From a virus, in IMG/VR virus record IMGVR_UViG_3300048672_001760, positions 1 to 20,708 of that record: DNA of 20,708 nt; one strand, given 5' to 3'. A program made the position numbers and the translations under genes. Within the stretch, counting starts at the first letter, position 1. The number at the start of each line of letters is the position of its first letter. Positions 15,118 through 20,647 of the stretch are shown piece by piece. The notes under the pieces are model-generated. The model had not been told where the DNA came from. It saw only the letters and a program-made list of their open reading frames with translations, and ran no database searches.

Positions 15118-15246
15118 CTAATGAATGTTTGTGAAGTATAACCACAAATGATAACCAATGTAACTCCACACTGCAGTGGTTATAATTACAACGCCTCGCC
15201 ATGTCCAGGCTTTGATGAGGTCTGGTGAATTAGGATGCTGCTTCAT
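15118..15246 (-). CDS. 42-residue single-span membrane protein
   Basis: A short frame, overlapping the last 17 nt of the DUF4494 gene in another frame, with the ATG at 15246 and TAG at 15118-15120. The protein starts MKQHPNSPDLIKAWTWRG. One hydrophobic span follows at about 17-38 (VVIITTAVWSYIGYHLWLYF) and it ends TNIH. The overlapping start and the clean amphipathic-then-hydrophobic design favour a real small phage membrane protein. A holin-like or inhibitor role cannot be told from 42 residues. Confidence 0.5.
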   Translation of the reverse strand: MKQHPNSPDLIKAWTWRGVVIITTAVWSYIGYHLWLYFTNIH

Positions 15247-15658
15247 ATTGGAATACTTCTAAGATTGGCGTGGTATTGATGTCGGTAATCTTATAATCGT
15301 TCAGTGTTCCCAAATTCTTCTTGAGGGTGTTGTATGCCTCTGCTGGATCATCTGCATTGATGATATAGAAGTGAGGAGAAAACTTCTCCTTTTGGCTCTT
15401 TTCATCGAAAGTGATGTAGAGTACTTTCATTTTGAAGAATACATCTCCACTATCTTGAATAAACACCTCTGCAAGTTTCATCTTGCGTATTCCTTCGATT
15501 TTGAATTCTTTTATACTTTCTTGAAGCCTTCTGAGTAGTTCAGCCTCTGCGTCGGTGTAACTGATAGCGTCCAGCAAATACACTTCCTTGATGTTTTGTA
15601 AAGAACCGTTGTCGGTCTCCTTCAGGTAGGAGATTTTACCTTCGTAGTATGTTGCCAT
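15230..15658 (-). CDS. DUF4494 family protein
   Basis: 142 residues. The start, MATYYEGKISYLKETDNGSL, followed by VYLLDAISYTDAEAELLRRL and a second half with KVLYITFDEKSQKEKFS, matches my recollection of the DUF4494 family. That family is common in Bacteroidota genomes, phages and mobile elements and its function is unknown. Two related halves, each a strand followed by an 'ADD/DA-AE' helix (SYTDAEAELLR and NADDPAEAYNTL), suggest an internal duplication. It is cytoplasmic, with no signal. It lies 4 nt after the 92-residue gene, so the two are co-transcribed. Confidence 0.7.
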   Translation of the reverse strand: MATYYEGKISYLKETDNGSLQNIKEVYLLDAISYTDAEAELLRRLQESIKEFKIEGIRKMKLAEVFIQDSGDVFFKMKVLYITFDEKSQKEKFSPHFYIINADDPAEAYNTLKKNLGTLNDYKITDINTTPILEVFQYEAAS

Positions 15659-15662
15659 TTTT

Positions 15663-15941
15663 CTAAAAGATTGGTGGGTGTTGGTTAATAATATCCATTA
15701 TATCCATCTGGATGTTGCCAGATTGGCGGGTCAGTCCTAGGTAATCACGGGCTAGCTTGATGGCGGTGGCTGGTACGTAGCGATCACCTCGAAGCATTTT
15801 TCTAATATTAGAGTTGTCGGGATTTGGTCCATAATCAAGCTCCGATCGGAGCAACTTGTATAAACCTTTACGTTTTTGAAGTGGTAATTTTTGGTAGGCT
15901 CTTATCACTTCCATTGGCATTATAAGTCTCTCAGTTCTCAT
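15663..15941 (-). CDS. Small putative DNA-binding protein
   Basis: 92 residues. The centre (PDNSNIRKMLRGDRYVPATA) and the following helix (IKLARDYLGL) have the shape of a helix-turn-helix recognition region, as in small Bacteroidota phage regulators. The protein is basic and has no membrane span. The ATG at 15941 lies 7 nt from two copies of an 11-bp direct repeat (15949-15978) that may be its own operator. It heads a two- or three-gene unit with DUF4494 and the 42-residue membrane protein. The DNA-binding role is inferred and the family is not recognised. Confidence 0.5.
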   Translation of the reverse strand: MRTERLIMPMEVIRAYQKLPLQKRKGLYKLLRSELDYGPNPDNSNIRKMLRGDRYVPATAIKLARDYLGLTRQSGNIQMDIMDIINQHPPIF

Positions 15942-15948
15942 AATTATT

Positions 15949-15978
15949 TGACCCGTTTTTTAAGTAGTGACCCGTTTT
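15949..15978. promoter_or_regulatory. 11-bp direct repeats upstream of a regulator-like gene
   Basis: TGACCCGTTTT occurs exactly at 15949-15959 and 15968-15978, a 19-bp period, just ahead of the ATG at 15941. On the coding strand it reads AAAACGGGTCA. A further GACCCGTTTTTT is at 16923-16934. The layout suits binding of a regulator dimer, perhaps the downstream product. Confidence 0.4.
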
Positions 15979-15983
15979 AATTC

Positions 15984-16160
15984 TTATTCTAAAGCCTTAA
16001 TGAGTTCGTCCAAATTTTGGATTTTGTGAGGTGGTTTTTTTGGGCTAAGATTCATTATATCTCTCTTCTTTACCTTAATCCTACCTTCAAGAACCATCTT
16101 CCTAAACTCGTAATCTAGGAATTCAAGCCCATCACAGAATAACTTATCGTTTTTGATCAT
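15984..16160 (-). CDS. 58-residue hypothetical protein
   Basis: A short frame filling the space between the zinc-ribbon gene and the 92-residue gene, from the ATG at 16160 to TAA at 15984. It begins MIKNDKLFCDGLEFLDYEFR, has a basic middle (VLEGRIKVKKRDIMN) and ends NLDELIKALE. It is soluble and mostly helical, with one cysteine. Its fit between neighbours (16 nt to the upstream stop) and normal amino-acid balance support it as a real gene. No family recognised. Confidence 0.55.
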   Translation of the reverse strand: MIKNDKLFCDGLEFLDYEFRKMVLEGRIKVKKRDIMNLSPKKPPHKIQNLDELIKALE

Positions 16161-16176
16161 TCGTTTCGAAATTTAT

Positions 16177-16416
16177 CTAATCTAATTCTCGAAGTATGTC
16201 TTGAGCTAATTTGAGCTGCTCATATATCTCAGGTTGATTGGCTTTGAGATCATTAAATTCTGTATCTGTGAACTTAACTAATCCACCATTATCGAATCTT
16301 GCAAAGTTTCCACAGTAGAAGCATAGAGATATATCATCCTGCTGAGGTACTATCTTTTCTTCTGTGTCGATTGGTGAATGGCAATCGACCAATTCATTAC
16401 AGTGTGGACAATTCAT
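16177..16416 (-). CDS. Small zinc-ribbon protein
   Basis: 79 residues. Two CxxC knuckles, Cys3-Cys6 (MNCPHCNE) and Cys32-Cys35 (LCFYCGNF), make a four-cysteine zinc ribbon. A helical acidic tail follows (KFTDTEFNDLKANQPEIYEQ). Such small phage proteins bind nucleic acid or partner proteins. The ATG at 16416 overlaps the end of the upstream gene by 20 nt, so translation is coupled. The zinc site is clear; the partner is unknown. Confidence 0.6.
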   Translation of the reverse strand: MNCPHCNELVDCHSPIDTEEKIVPQQDDISLCFYCGNFARFDNGGLVKFTDTEFNDLKANQPEIYEQLKLAQDILRELD

Positions 16417-16600
16417 GTTGTTGGAGGGTTTGAAGTTTTTGCTTGAGCTTTTCGATTATCTCCAGACGATAGTCTTGAGATTTTTTGTGTTCTTCTGGGT
16501 TGTTCTTCCAACTCACTAACCAGTTAGCTGGGTTTTGGTAGAACTTATATTGTCTTTCGACATTTAGGATTGACTGCTTGAGTCCTGCGATTGTTTCCAT
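16397..16600 (-). CDS. Small coiled-coil protein
   Basis: 67 residues from the ATG at 16600, which shares an A with the upstream stop (TAATG), a typical coupling arrangement. An upstream ATG at 16636 (79 residues) is the alternative. The sequence is helical throughout, with a heptad pattern in the second half (SQDYRLEIIEKLKQKLQTLQ) and a Trp-containing middle (NPANWLVSW). It overlaps the zinc-ribbon gene by 20 nt. No family recognised. Confidence 0.55.
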   Translation of the reverse strand: METIAGLKQSILNVERQYKFYQNPANWLVSWKNNPEEHKKSQDYRLEIIEKLKQKLQTLQQHELSTL

Positions 16601-16944
16601 TATACTGTGAGCTGTGCGTAATTGGTGTACATCCATTGTCCCCTGTGGAACTCTAAGAGTTTATATTCCTGGCGTAGCTCCTTGGTTTGTCTGGTGTCAA
16701 ATATGGCCGCCGAGCGGATTCTATGACTTTTTCCCTGGAACAATTCGAAGTTCATAAAATCTTTGATGAGGTACCCTAGCTTGCCTCTTTTCCAGGCAGG
16801 GAATGTTGTGGAAAACTCATTGGTCCAAAATAGCCGACGGTTATCATCGGTGAATTCTATTATCAGGGCAATAGAACTCATTTCTTTTTTTCGGATGGCC
16901 GTCTCTGCTGGCAAAGCAATACGACCCGTTTTTTGTTTTTTCAT
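16600..16944 (-). CDS. Hypothetical protein, middle operon
   Basis: 114 residues from the ATG at 16944, which lies 19 nt after the replication gene stop and is preceded by AAACCCAAAAAAA. A TTG-led extension to 16980 overlaps that gene and is less likely. It has a basic start (MKKQKTGRIALPAETAIRKK), then a compact domain with ALIIEFTDDNRRLFWTNEFS and EYKLLEFHRGQWMYTNYAQL. It has no cysteines and is soluble. It follows the replication protein, so an accessory to replication is possible. Family unknown. Confidence 0.55.
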   Translation of the reverse strand: MKKQKTGRIALPAETAIRKKEMSSIALIIEFTDDNRRLFWTNEFSTTFPAWKRGKLGYLIKDFMNFELFQGKSHRIRSAAIFDTRQTKELRQEYKLLEFHRGQWMYTNYAQLTV

Positions 16945-16963
16945 TTTTTTTGGGTTTGGTTGT

Positions 16964-18418
16964 TTAGTAATCGTAATCAAAAGAGTTCATCCACGTCTCT
17001 ACCTCTACGATTTCAGGGTAGATCTGGCTAGATTTTTTAGGGTATGTTGGTTTGAAATTTACTTTCGAAAGTGCCACCATCATTTCATTGAATCGCTTCA
17101 ATGGATTGTCACCGAGGTGGCTGAAAATTACAGCGTAATATTGCTGTAAGCCCAATAGGTCTAAGTTATGTACCTCAACTCTAGGCTTATGACCTAATGC
17201 AAGCTTTTGAAAATCTCCTTTTGCTTGAGACAAAAGGTGCTCAACCTTGCGAGCTTTGAACTCTTTAGGGTTTGTCAAATTGCTACGAACCTTCTTGCCT
17301 TCAGCTTCTTCAGCTTTCAACCAAGCCTCTAGGCCTGCAAAGCCTCGTTTGTTGTCTTTGTCAAAGTATCCACGACCAGCCACTGCTATGCTATGCGGGT
17401 CTGGAAGATAGGCGTCTGGGTGGTATGAGTAATATTTTGCTGCTCTGTCGATCTTGTCAGTCTGGCGCTTAAGGAACTGCGCCAGCTCTTTTTCGGTGCG
17501 GATGTATCGGCAATTGTGGAAAACATCTGTCCAGATCAGTCTGAGAATCGTTTTCACTGTTGCTTTGTCATATTTTCTGCCCGAATATAGCTTCATGTAG
17601 GCATATCCCCAGAATTGCATGGTGGCTTGGCGACACTTTTCCGTCCATTCGTCGTATTGTTTCTCACCGTTTTCTGCGTTATCCACGCCCTGTTGTGGAT
17701 AACTTTCGGCGCCCGCCCCCTTGGTGTGTTTCTCTCCGTTTTGCGTCTCCTGTGCCAAATTAGCTTGTTTAGGGGCATCCGTAGGGGCTATTTGTTTATC
17801 CCTCTGTCCCTTTGGTTCATTCTCTCCGTCACTTTTCAACTTATTCAGTCCGCTTATAATTTCTTTTTCAGAACTCTTTCTGTAAGTATTAATATGCGGA
17901 AAAAGATTCCCGTTAGTGGTAGAGGCGCCAAGTGGGCAAATTTGCAAATCTGGCTGATCGAATCTCTCTGCGATTGTCTGACCCCACAAAAAAGAGGCGT
18001 TAAAGGTTATTCCTATGCCCTTATTTCGACCTTTGTTGGTCTTGCTAAGTACCCCCATGTTTGCCAATATAGACAGCATAGAACGCACTGTACGGTCGCT
18101 ACAGCCCGCACTATGCCCAATACTTGGGTTGCTGGTTAACAATTCAGGTAGGTTACTCTCTGTACTATACGTACCGAATTTTGTAGAGGCTACCATCTTG
18201 TTATAGTAGTCGACGTACCAGTTTAGGCACGTGTTGAAAACACGCTCCAATTTGGTACGCTCCAGCTCACGCGGGCGCATCAAGTACTCAAGCTCTCTAA
18301 TAGTTCCATCAGGCTGTTTGATTTTTCTGGTATATGATTGGTGCTCGGTCTTTGCGTCGGCATCCATCATCATATTCCAAAATTTCTTACGCAGTTCTGG
18401 TTTCTCTATTCGTTTCAT
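16964..18418 (-). CDS. Winged-helix replication-initiation-like protein
   Basis: 484 residues. The N-terminal 80 residues are helical and basic. Residues about 97-140 form a winged helix-turn-helix (SIGHSAGCSDRTVRSMLSIL, then MGVLSKTNKG and a wing). A low-complexity polar linker spans about 185-260. The C-terminal half is helical, with a KLYSGRKYDKATVKTILRL segment and many Lys/Arg/Tyr residues. This layout (wHTH, linker, helical C-terminal domain) resembles replisome-organiser or replication-initiator proteins of Bacteroidota phages and mobile elements. It opens the middle operon, 73 nt below the tRNA. No helicase or primase motif is present. It could instead be a transcription regulator. 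Confidence 0.55.
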   Translation of the reverse strand: MKRIEKPELRKKFWNMMMDADAKTEHQSYTRKIKQPDGTIRELEYLMRPRELERTKLERVFNTCLNWYVDYYNKMVASTKFGTYSTESNLPELLTSNPSIGHSAGCSDRTVRSMLSILANMGVLSKTNKGRNKGIGITFNASFLWGQTIAERFDQPDLQICPLGASTTNGNLFPHINTYRKSSEKEIISGLNKLKSDGENEPKGQRDKQIAPTDAPKQANLAQETQNGEKHTKGAGAESYPQQGVDNAENGEKQYDEWTEKCRQATMQFWGYAYMKLYSGRKYDKATVKTILRLIWTDVFHNCRYIRTEKELAQFLKRQTDKIDRAAKYYSYHPDAYLPDPHSIAVAGRGYFDKDNKRGFAGLEAWLKAEEAEGKKVRSNLTNPKEFKARKVEHLLSQAKGDFQKLALGHKPRVEVHNLDLLGLQQYYAVIFSHLGDNPLKRFNEMMVALSKVNFKPTYPKKSSQIYPEIVEVETWMNSFDYDY

Positions 18419-18491
18419 AGGTTTGGTAATTTTTTGATTTGGGCTACTAAGGCATTACCCTTTTCGCCCTGCAAGCTATTTGCTTACCCTG

Positions 18492-18570
18492 TGGAGATAA
18501 CAGGAATCGAACCTGTGCAAAATTGACCTAGCTTTTCAGTCTAGCGCTCTACCTGCTGAGCTATATCTCC
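18492..18570 (-). tRNA. tRNA-like gene, anticodon GAA (Phe), with unusual variable region
   Basis: Folds as a full cloverleaf on the minus strand: acceptor GGAGATA / TATCTCC (7 bp), D arm GCTC-AGCAGGTA-GAGC, anticodon loop CTGAAAA (T33, anticodon GAA) and T arm ACAGG-TTCGATT-CCTGT, with A73 as discriminator and no encoded CCA. Two oddities stand out. The anticodon stem CTAGA / GCTAG has an A-G mismatch next to the loop. The variable region is 11 nt (GTCAATTTTGC) instead of the usual 4-5 of a Phe tRNA, and could form a tiny 3-bp arm (CAA/TTG). By anticodon it is tRNA-Phe; its true amino-acid identity is open. Confidence 0.85.
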
Positions 18571-18577
18571 AGATAAT

Positions 18578-18597
18578 TCCCCTCGTACTTAAGGGGA
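18578..18597. other. Hairpin 7 nt upstream of the tRNA
   Basis: TCCCCT (18578-18583) pairs with AGGGGA (18592-18597) around an 8-nt loop. On the minus strand it lies 7 nt before the tRNA 5' end, in the precursor leader. It may end the upstream message or help 5' processing. Confidence 0.45.
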
Positions 18598-18644
18598 TTA
18601 ATCAACACCAAGATTAACTTTTTTGAAAAATGCACTCATGGTAA

Positions 18645-18860
18645 TTATGTCCAGTCCCAATACAAGCCGTACGGATGACGTTTCTCTTTATGCTCTACTG
18701 TCTTCAAATACATATTTTCCCGAAAATCGTCATTGAAAATCACAAGATTGATTGTATCATCATCAATTACCCTTGTGACCATTCCAACATAAAAATTATT
18801 GCGATTTAAGTAGTAAATCACTGTTTCCCCCATTTTGGGAATTCTTTTCTCGTATGCCAT
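18645..18860 (-). CDS. Small beta-barrel-like phage protein
   Basis: 71 residues. The sequence (GETVIYYLNRNNFYVGMVTR, then VIDDDTINLVIFNDDFREN) has the 'strand-turn-strand, xxVTxVxDDxTVNLxVFxD' pattern of small SH3-like barrels common in phage early regions. It ends in an aromatic YGLYWDWT. It has no cysteines and no signal. It is preceded by a gene-free 158-bp spacer (18861-19018) in which I see no longer coding frame. The fold call is a pattern impression; no function is known. Confidence 0.6.
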   Translation of the reverse strand: MAYEKRIPKMGETVIYYLNRNNFYVGMVTRVIDDDTINLVIFNDDFRENMYLKTVEHKEKRHPYGLYWDWT

Positions 18861-19018
18861 ATCAAACTATGTTCTTAGTTATTGATGGATAAAATCCTGC
18901 CACTTAAGAGTGTAACTGGCGCCACCCCGAACCCATAAAAAAATAAAAAAATCTAGTTCCTATTTTCCCTTTCTGAAACCGTAATATATTATTAAGAATA
19001 AAGTAAGGATTATAAATT

Positions 19019-19270
19019 TCATGATTGCTCCCTTGGAGAAATTACAGTGGATGCTAGTAACTTGAGCACTTCTTCTTCTCCACCATCTTCGAACCCAATA
19101 CTATCAATATGCTCTGGTACTTGGCTATTTTTATCACACCTGATAATAATGTAAGATTTGCTTGGGTCTTGAGGAATAATTATGTTCTCAATATGTTCTG
19201 GTATTTGGCTATTTTTATCACACCTGATAATAATGTTGCTTGTGTCTTGAGGTATAATTATGTTCTCCAT
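19019..19270 (-). CDS. Small protein made of a tandem duplication
   Basis: 83 residues. Residues 2-27 (ENIIIPQDTS, then NIIIRCDKNSQIPEHI) are repeated at 28-55 (ENIIIPQDPSKSY, then IIIRCDKNSQVPEHI) with only a 2-residue insertion and three or so changes. An acidic segment follows (GFEDGGEEEVLKLL), then a polar tail. One Cys per repeat could bind metal or form a disulfide. No family recognised. The ATG of copy 1 matches an ATT codon in copy 2, so the present start may have arisen with the duplication. It lies 6 nt after the 137-residue gene. Confidence 0.55.
   Translation of the reverse strand: MENIIIPQDTSNIIIRCDKNSQIPEHIENIIIPQDPSKSYIIIRCDKNSQVPEHIDSIGFEDGGEEEVLKLLASTVISPREQS
19106..19267. 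repeat. Tandem coding repeat, 78 and 84 bp
   Basis: Two adjacent units (19190-19267 and 19106-19189), nearly identical in DNA. For example TTGGCTATTTTTATCACACC and CTGATAATAATGT occur in both. They encode the duplicated halves of the 83-residue protein. Confidence 0.85.
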
Positions 19271-19276
19271 TGTAAA

Positions 19277-19690
19277 TTAAGAAGGTTCAAAGCCATTTTT
19301 TCTTTTTAAGTAGGACTCCATAGACTGATGAATTTGATCAATTTCACCTGCCAGCTGACGTATGTGTTGACTGTAGGTATTCAAATTACCATTTACGGAC
19401 CTTATAAAAAATCCAGAATCTTTTATGGATCTATGGTAACGATACAATTGACCAAGTGTACCCTTCAGGATTATTTCTATTTTCTCATCCTCAGGCAGGT
19501 GCAACCATTTCCCATCAGGTGCATGATACCAATCTTGAACACTGTCTATATTATGGGCTAATACAAGGTAATCCAAATAAACATTAGCATTAACCATAAT
19601 TGATTGTGGGTCTTTATCTGGATTGGTTTCAATCAACTTAAAAACAATCTCCTTTAAAAGCTCACTTCGCTGTTCTTCGCTGTATTCCAT
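19277..19690 (-). CDS. Hypothetical early protein
   Basis: 137 residues, unrecognised. It is mostly helical: EQRSELLKEIVFKLIETNPD at the start, ANVYLDYLVLAHNIDSVQDW in the middle and a coiled-coil-like end (HIRQLAGEIDQIHQSMESYL). There is no signal or membrane span. The ATG at 19690 follows a 127-bp spacer with a hairpin (19718-19741) and begins a three-gene minus-strand run with the repeat protein and the SH3-like protein. It is likely an early phage protein. Confidence 0.55.
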   Translation of the reverse strand: MEYSEEQRSELLKEIVFKLIETNPDKDPQSIMVNANVYLDYLVLAHNIDSVQDWYHAPDGKWLHLPEDEKIEIILKGTLGQLYRYHRSIKDSGFFIRSVNGNLNTYSQHIRQLAGEIDQIHQSMESYLKRKNGFEPS

Positions 19691-19717
19691 AGGATTTATT
19701 TTACAGGTTTTTTATAG

Positions 19718-19741
19718 AAGGGGAGGGACTACACTCCCCTT
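19718..19741. other. Intergenic hairpin between divergent genes
   Basis: AAGGGGAG (19718-19725) pairs with CTCCCCTT (19734-19741) around an 8-nt loop, in the spacer between the minus-strand 137-residue gene and the plus-strand DUF2158 gene. No long U-run follows on either strand. Confidence 0.5.
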
Positions 19742-19770
19742 GTTCAACTGGATGTTTAGTGCTATATTTA
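19740..19770 (+). promoter_or_regulatory. Candidate promoter for the plus-strand DUF2158 gene
   Basis: TTG at 19740-19742 and TATATTTA at 19763-19770 are separated by 20 nt, matching the Bacteroidota -33 TTG and -7 TAnnTTTG layout except for the last base. Transcription would start near 19776, about 40 nt before the ATG. Confidence 0.35.
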
Positions 19771-19817
19771 AGCTTCCAAAAATCAAATTATTCACATCTA
19801 AACAATCCAATATCTTT

Positions 19818-20024
19818 ATGGCAAATAGTGAAATCACCGTTGGTTCTATTGTAATGCTAAAATCAGGAGGACCCGCAATGACCGTTTCTAAAATTTCAAA
19901 TAATTGGGCTGATTGTATTTGGTTCCCTAAAAATTCACAAACTGATTATGGTTCAGATACCAAAGAAACAAGTTTTACTTTAAACGTACTTAAGGTTGTT
20001 GTTCTTCCTGAGAACGAAAAATAA
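19818..20024 (+). CDS. DUF2158 (YodC-like) small protein
   Basis: 68 residues from the ATG at 19818 (MANSEITVGSIVMLKSGGPA). The signature 'xGxxVxLKSGGPxMTVxxI...CxWF' is that of the DUF2158/YodC family: small beta-barrel proteins of unknown function found in many Gram-negative bacteria and prophages. The frame is open further upstream but crosses the spacer hairpin, so this ATG is chosen. It is the only complete plus-strand gene in the window, and its 3' end overlaps the convergent 61-residue gene by 35 nt. Its own promoter and opposite direction suggest a moron or lysogenic-state gene. Confidence 0.8.
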   Translation: MANSEITVGSIVMLKSGGPAMTVSKISNNWADCIWFPKNSQTDYGSDTKETSFTLNVLKVVVLPENEK

Positions 20025-20175
20025 ATCTCCAATACTTTTTAGCTTCACTAAGGATTGATTGAGATGATGCACTAGGCCCTCTCACCTCAATCATCTTTAG
20101 CATGATTTCATGCTTCATTTTTAACTTTTCCTTTTTAGTAAGCTTATCCTTATTACGATTCTTCCTGTACCCCAT
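19990..20175 (-). CDS. Small basic early protein
   Basis: 61 residues. It is very basic at the start (MGYRKNRNKDKLTKKEKLKM), then helical (KHEIMLKMIEVRG), ending in SEAKKYWRFIFRSQEEQQP. No family recognised; the charge suggests nucleic-acid binding. The ATG at 20175 overlaps the end of the Cro-like gene by 23 nt, so they form one transcript. Its 3' end overlaps the plus-strand DUF2158 gene, so strong transcription of one could interfere with the other. Confidence 0.5.
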   Translation of the reverse strand: MGYRKNRNKDKLTKKEKLKMKHEIMLKMIEVRGPSASSQSILSEAKKYWRFIFRSQEEQQP

Positions 20176-20371
20176 TAGATTCTCCTAGTTTTAGTTCCGT
20201 AAACATAAAATCAAGCTCTTCGTCAGAAAACTTGCTTCTGATGCCATTCATCTTATAATCAAATGACCTAACATCTAGGCAAAATTTCTTTTGGAAAGCA
20301 TTTCTTATACGAGTTTTGTCCTTACGGGCTTTTTTCTTATAAGCTGATTTTATTATTACATCCTTTGTCAT
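20153..20371 (-). CDS. Cro-like small DNA-binding protein (putative)
   Basis: 72 residues. A basic N terminus (KSAYKKKARKDKTRIRNAF) leads into QKKFCLDVRSFDYKMNG and then SKFSDEELDFMFTEL. This follows the pattern seen in small Bacteroidota phage HTH proteins ('xFxxxFxLxxxSFxxKxNGxxxxSxxExxxI'), where SFDYKMNG would hold the recognition helix. It is the first gene of the leftward early operon and faces the Xre-type repressor across an operator-like spacer, the place of Cro in lambda-like switches. The HTH reading is an inference; no family name is certain. Confidence 0.5.
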   Translation of the reverse strand: MTKDVIIKSAYKKKARKDKTRIRNAFQKKFCLDVRSFDYKMNGIRSKFSDEELDFMFTELKLGESNGVQEES

Positions 20372-20415
20372 ATCCGCTCATCAAATTAAATGACGAAAAA
20401 TTTGAACAAAAAGCC

Positions 20416-20459
20416 ATTTCGTTGTAATTTCGTTTATTGTTCGTTAGTATTTCGCTGTT
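20416..20459. promoter_or_regulatory. Four 11-bp direct repeats (operator or iteron array)
   Basis: Four consecutive 11-mers: ATTTCGTTGTA, ATTTCGTTTAT, TGTTCGTTAGT and ATTTCGCTGTT. The core TTCGTT (TTCGCT in the last) starts at 20418, 20429, 20440 and 20451, exactly one helical turn apart. They lie just downstream of the candidate leftward promoter and 45 bp before the ATG at 20371. This is where a repressor or Cro operator would sit; replication iterons are the alternative. Confidence 0.6.
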
Positions 20460-20466
20460 TGTGATA

Positions 20467-20497
20467 CAAAGATTATTATTTATTACAGTATTAGCAA
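20467..20497 (-). promoter_or_regulatory. Candidate leftward early promoter
   Basis: On the minus strand, TTG (20497-20495) is followed after 19 nt by TAATCTTTG (20475-20467). This is close to the Bacteroidota TTG / TAnnTTTG promoter, with one extra base in the -7 element. Transcription would start near 20460, directly at the edge of the repeat array, so a bound repressor would block it. Confidence 0.4.
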
Positions 20498-20607
20498 GCA
20501 TAAAATTGTAATTTTTTAAAGTTTTTTGATGATTGATAGTTATATTATTTTTAAATAATTGATAATCAGTAGATTATGAATGTTTATTTTTTAATATTTT
20601 AAAAAAA

Positions 20608-20634
20608 TACAATTTTTCGAATCTTTAAATTGTA
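20608..20634. promoter_or_regulatory. Inverted repeat before the repressor gene
   Basis: TACAATTT (20608-20615) and AAATTGTA (20627-20634) form a perfect 8-bp inverted repeat with an 11-bp spacer, 13 bp ahead of the repressor ATG. A third copy, AAATTGTA, is at 20503-20510. It suits a dimeric HTH regulator, possibly autoregulation by the repressor. The flanking 150 bp are very AT-rich. Confidence 0.45.
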
Positions 20635-20647
20635 AAAAATAGTCATT

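Noticed and set aside
17615-18139. A 174-residue plus-strand frame opposite the replication-like gene
   Set aside because: It is hydrophobic and low in charge only because it mirrors the charged linker of the gene on the other strand. It has no promoter, no sensible start context and no recognisable domain.
18602-18641. A 13-codon frame (MSAFFKKVNLGVD) before the tRNA
   Set aside because: It is too short to support and has no conserved context visible here; it could be chance in AT-rich DNA.
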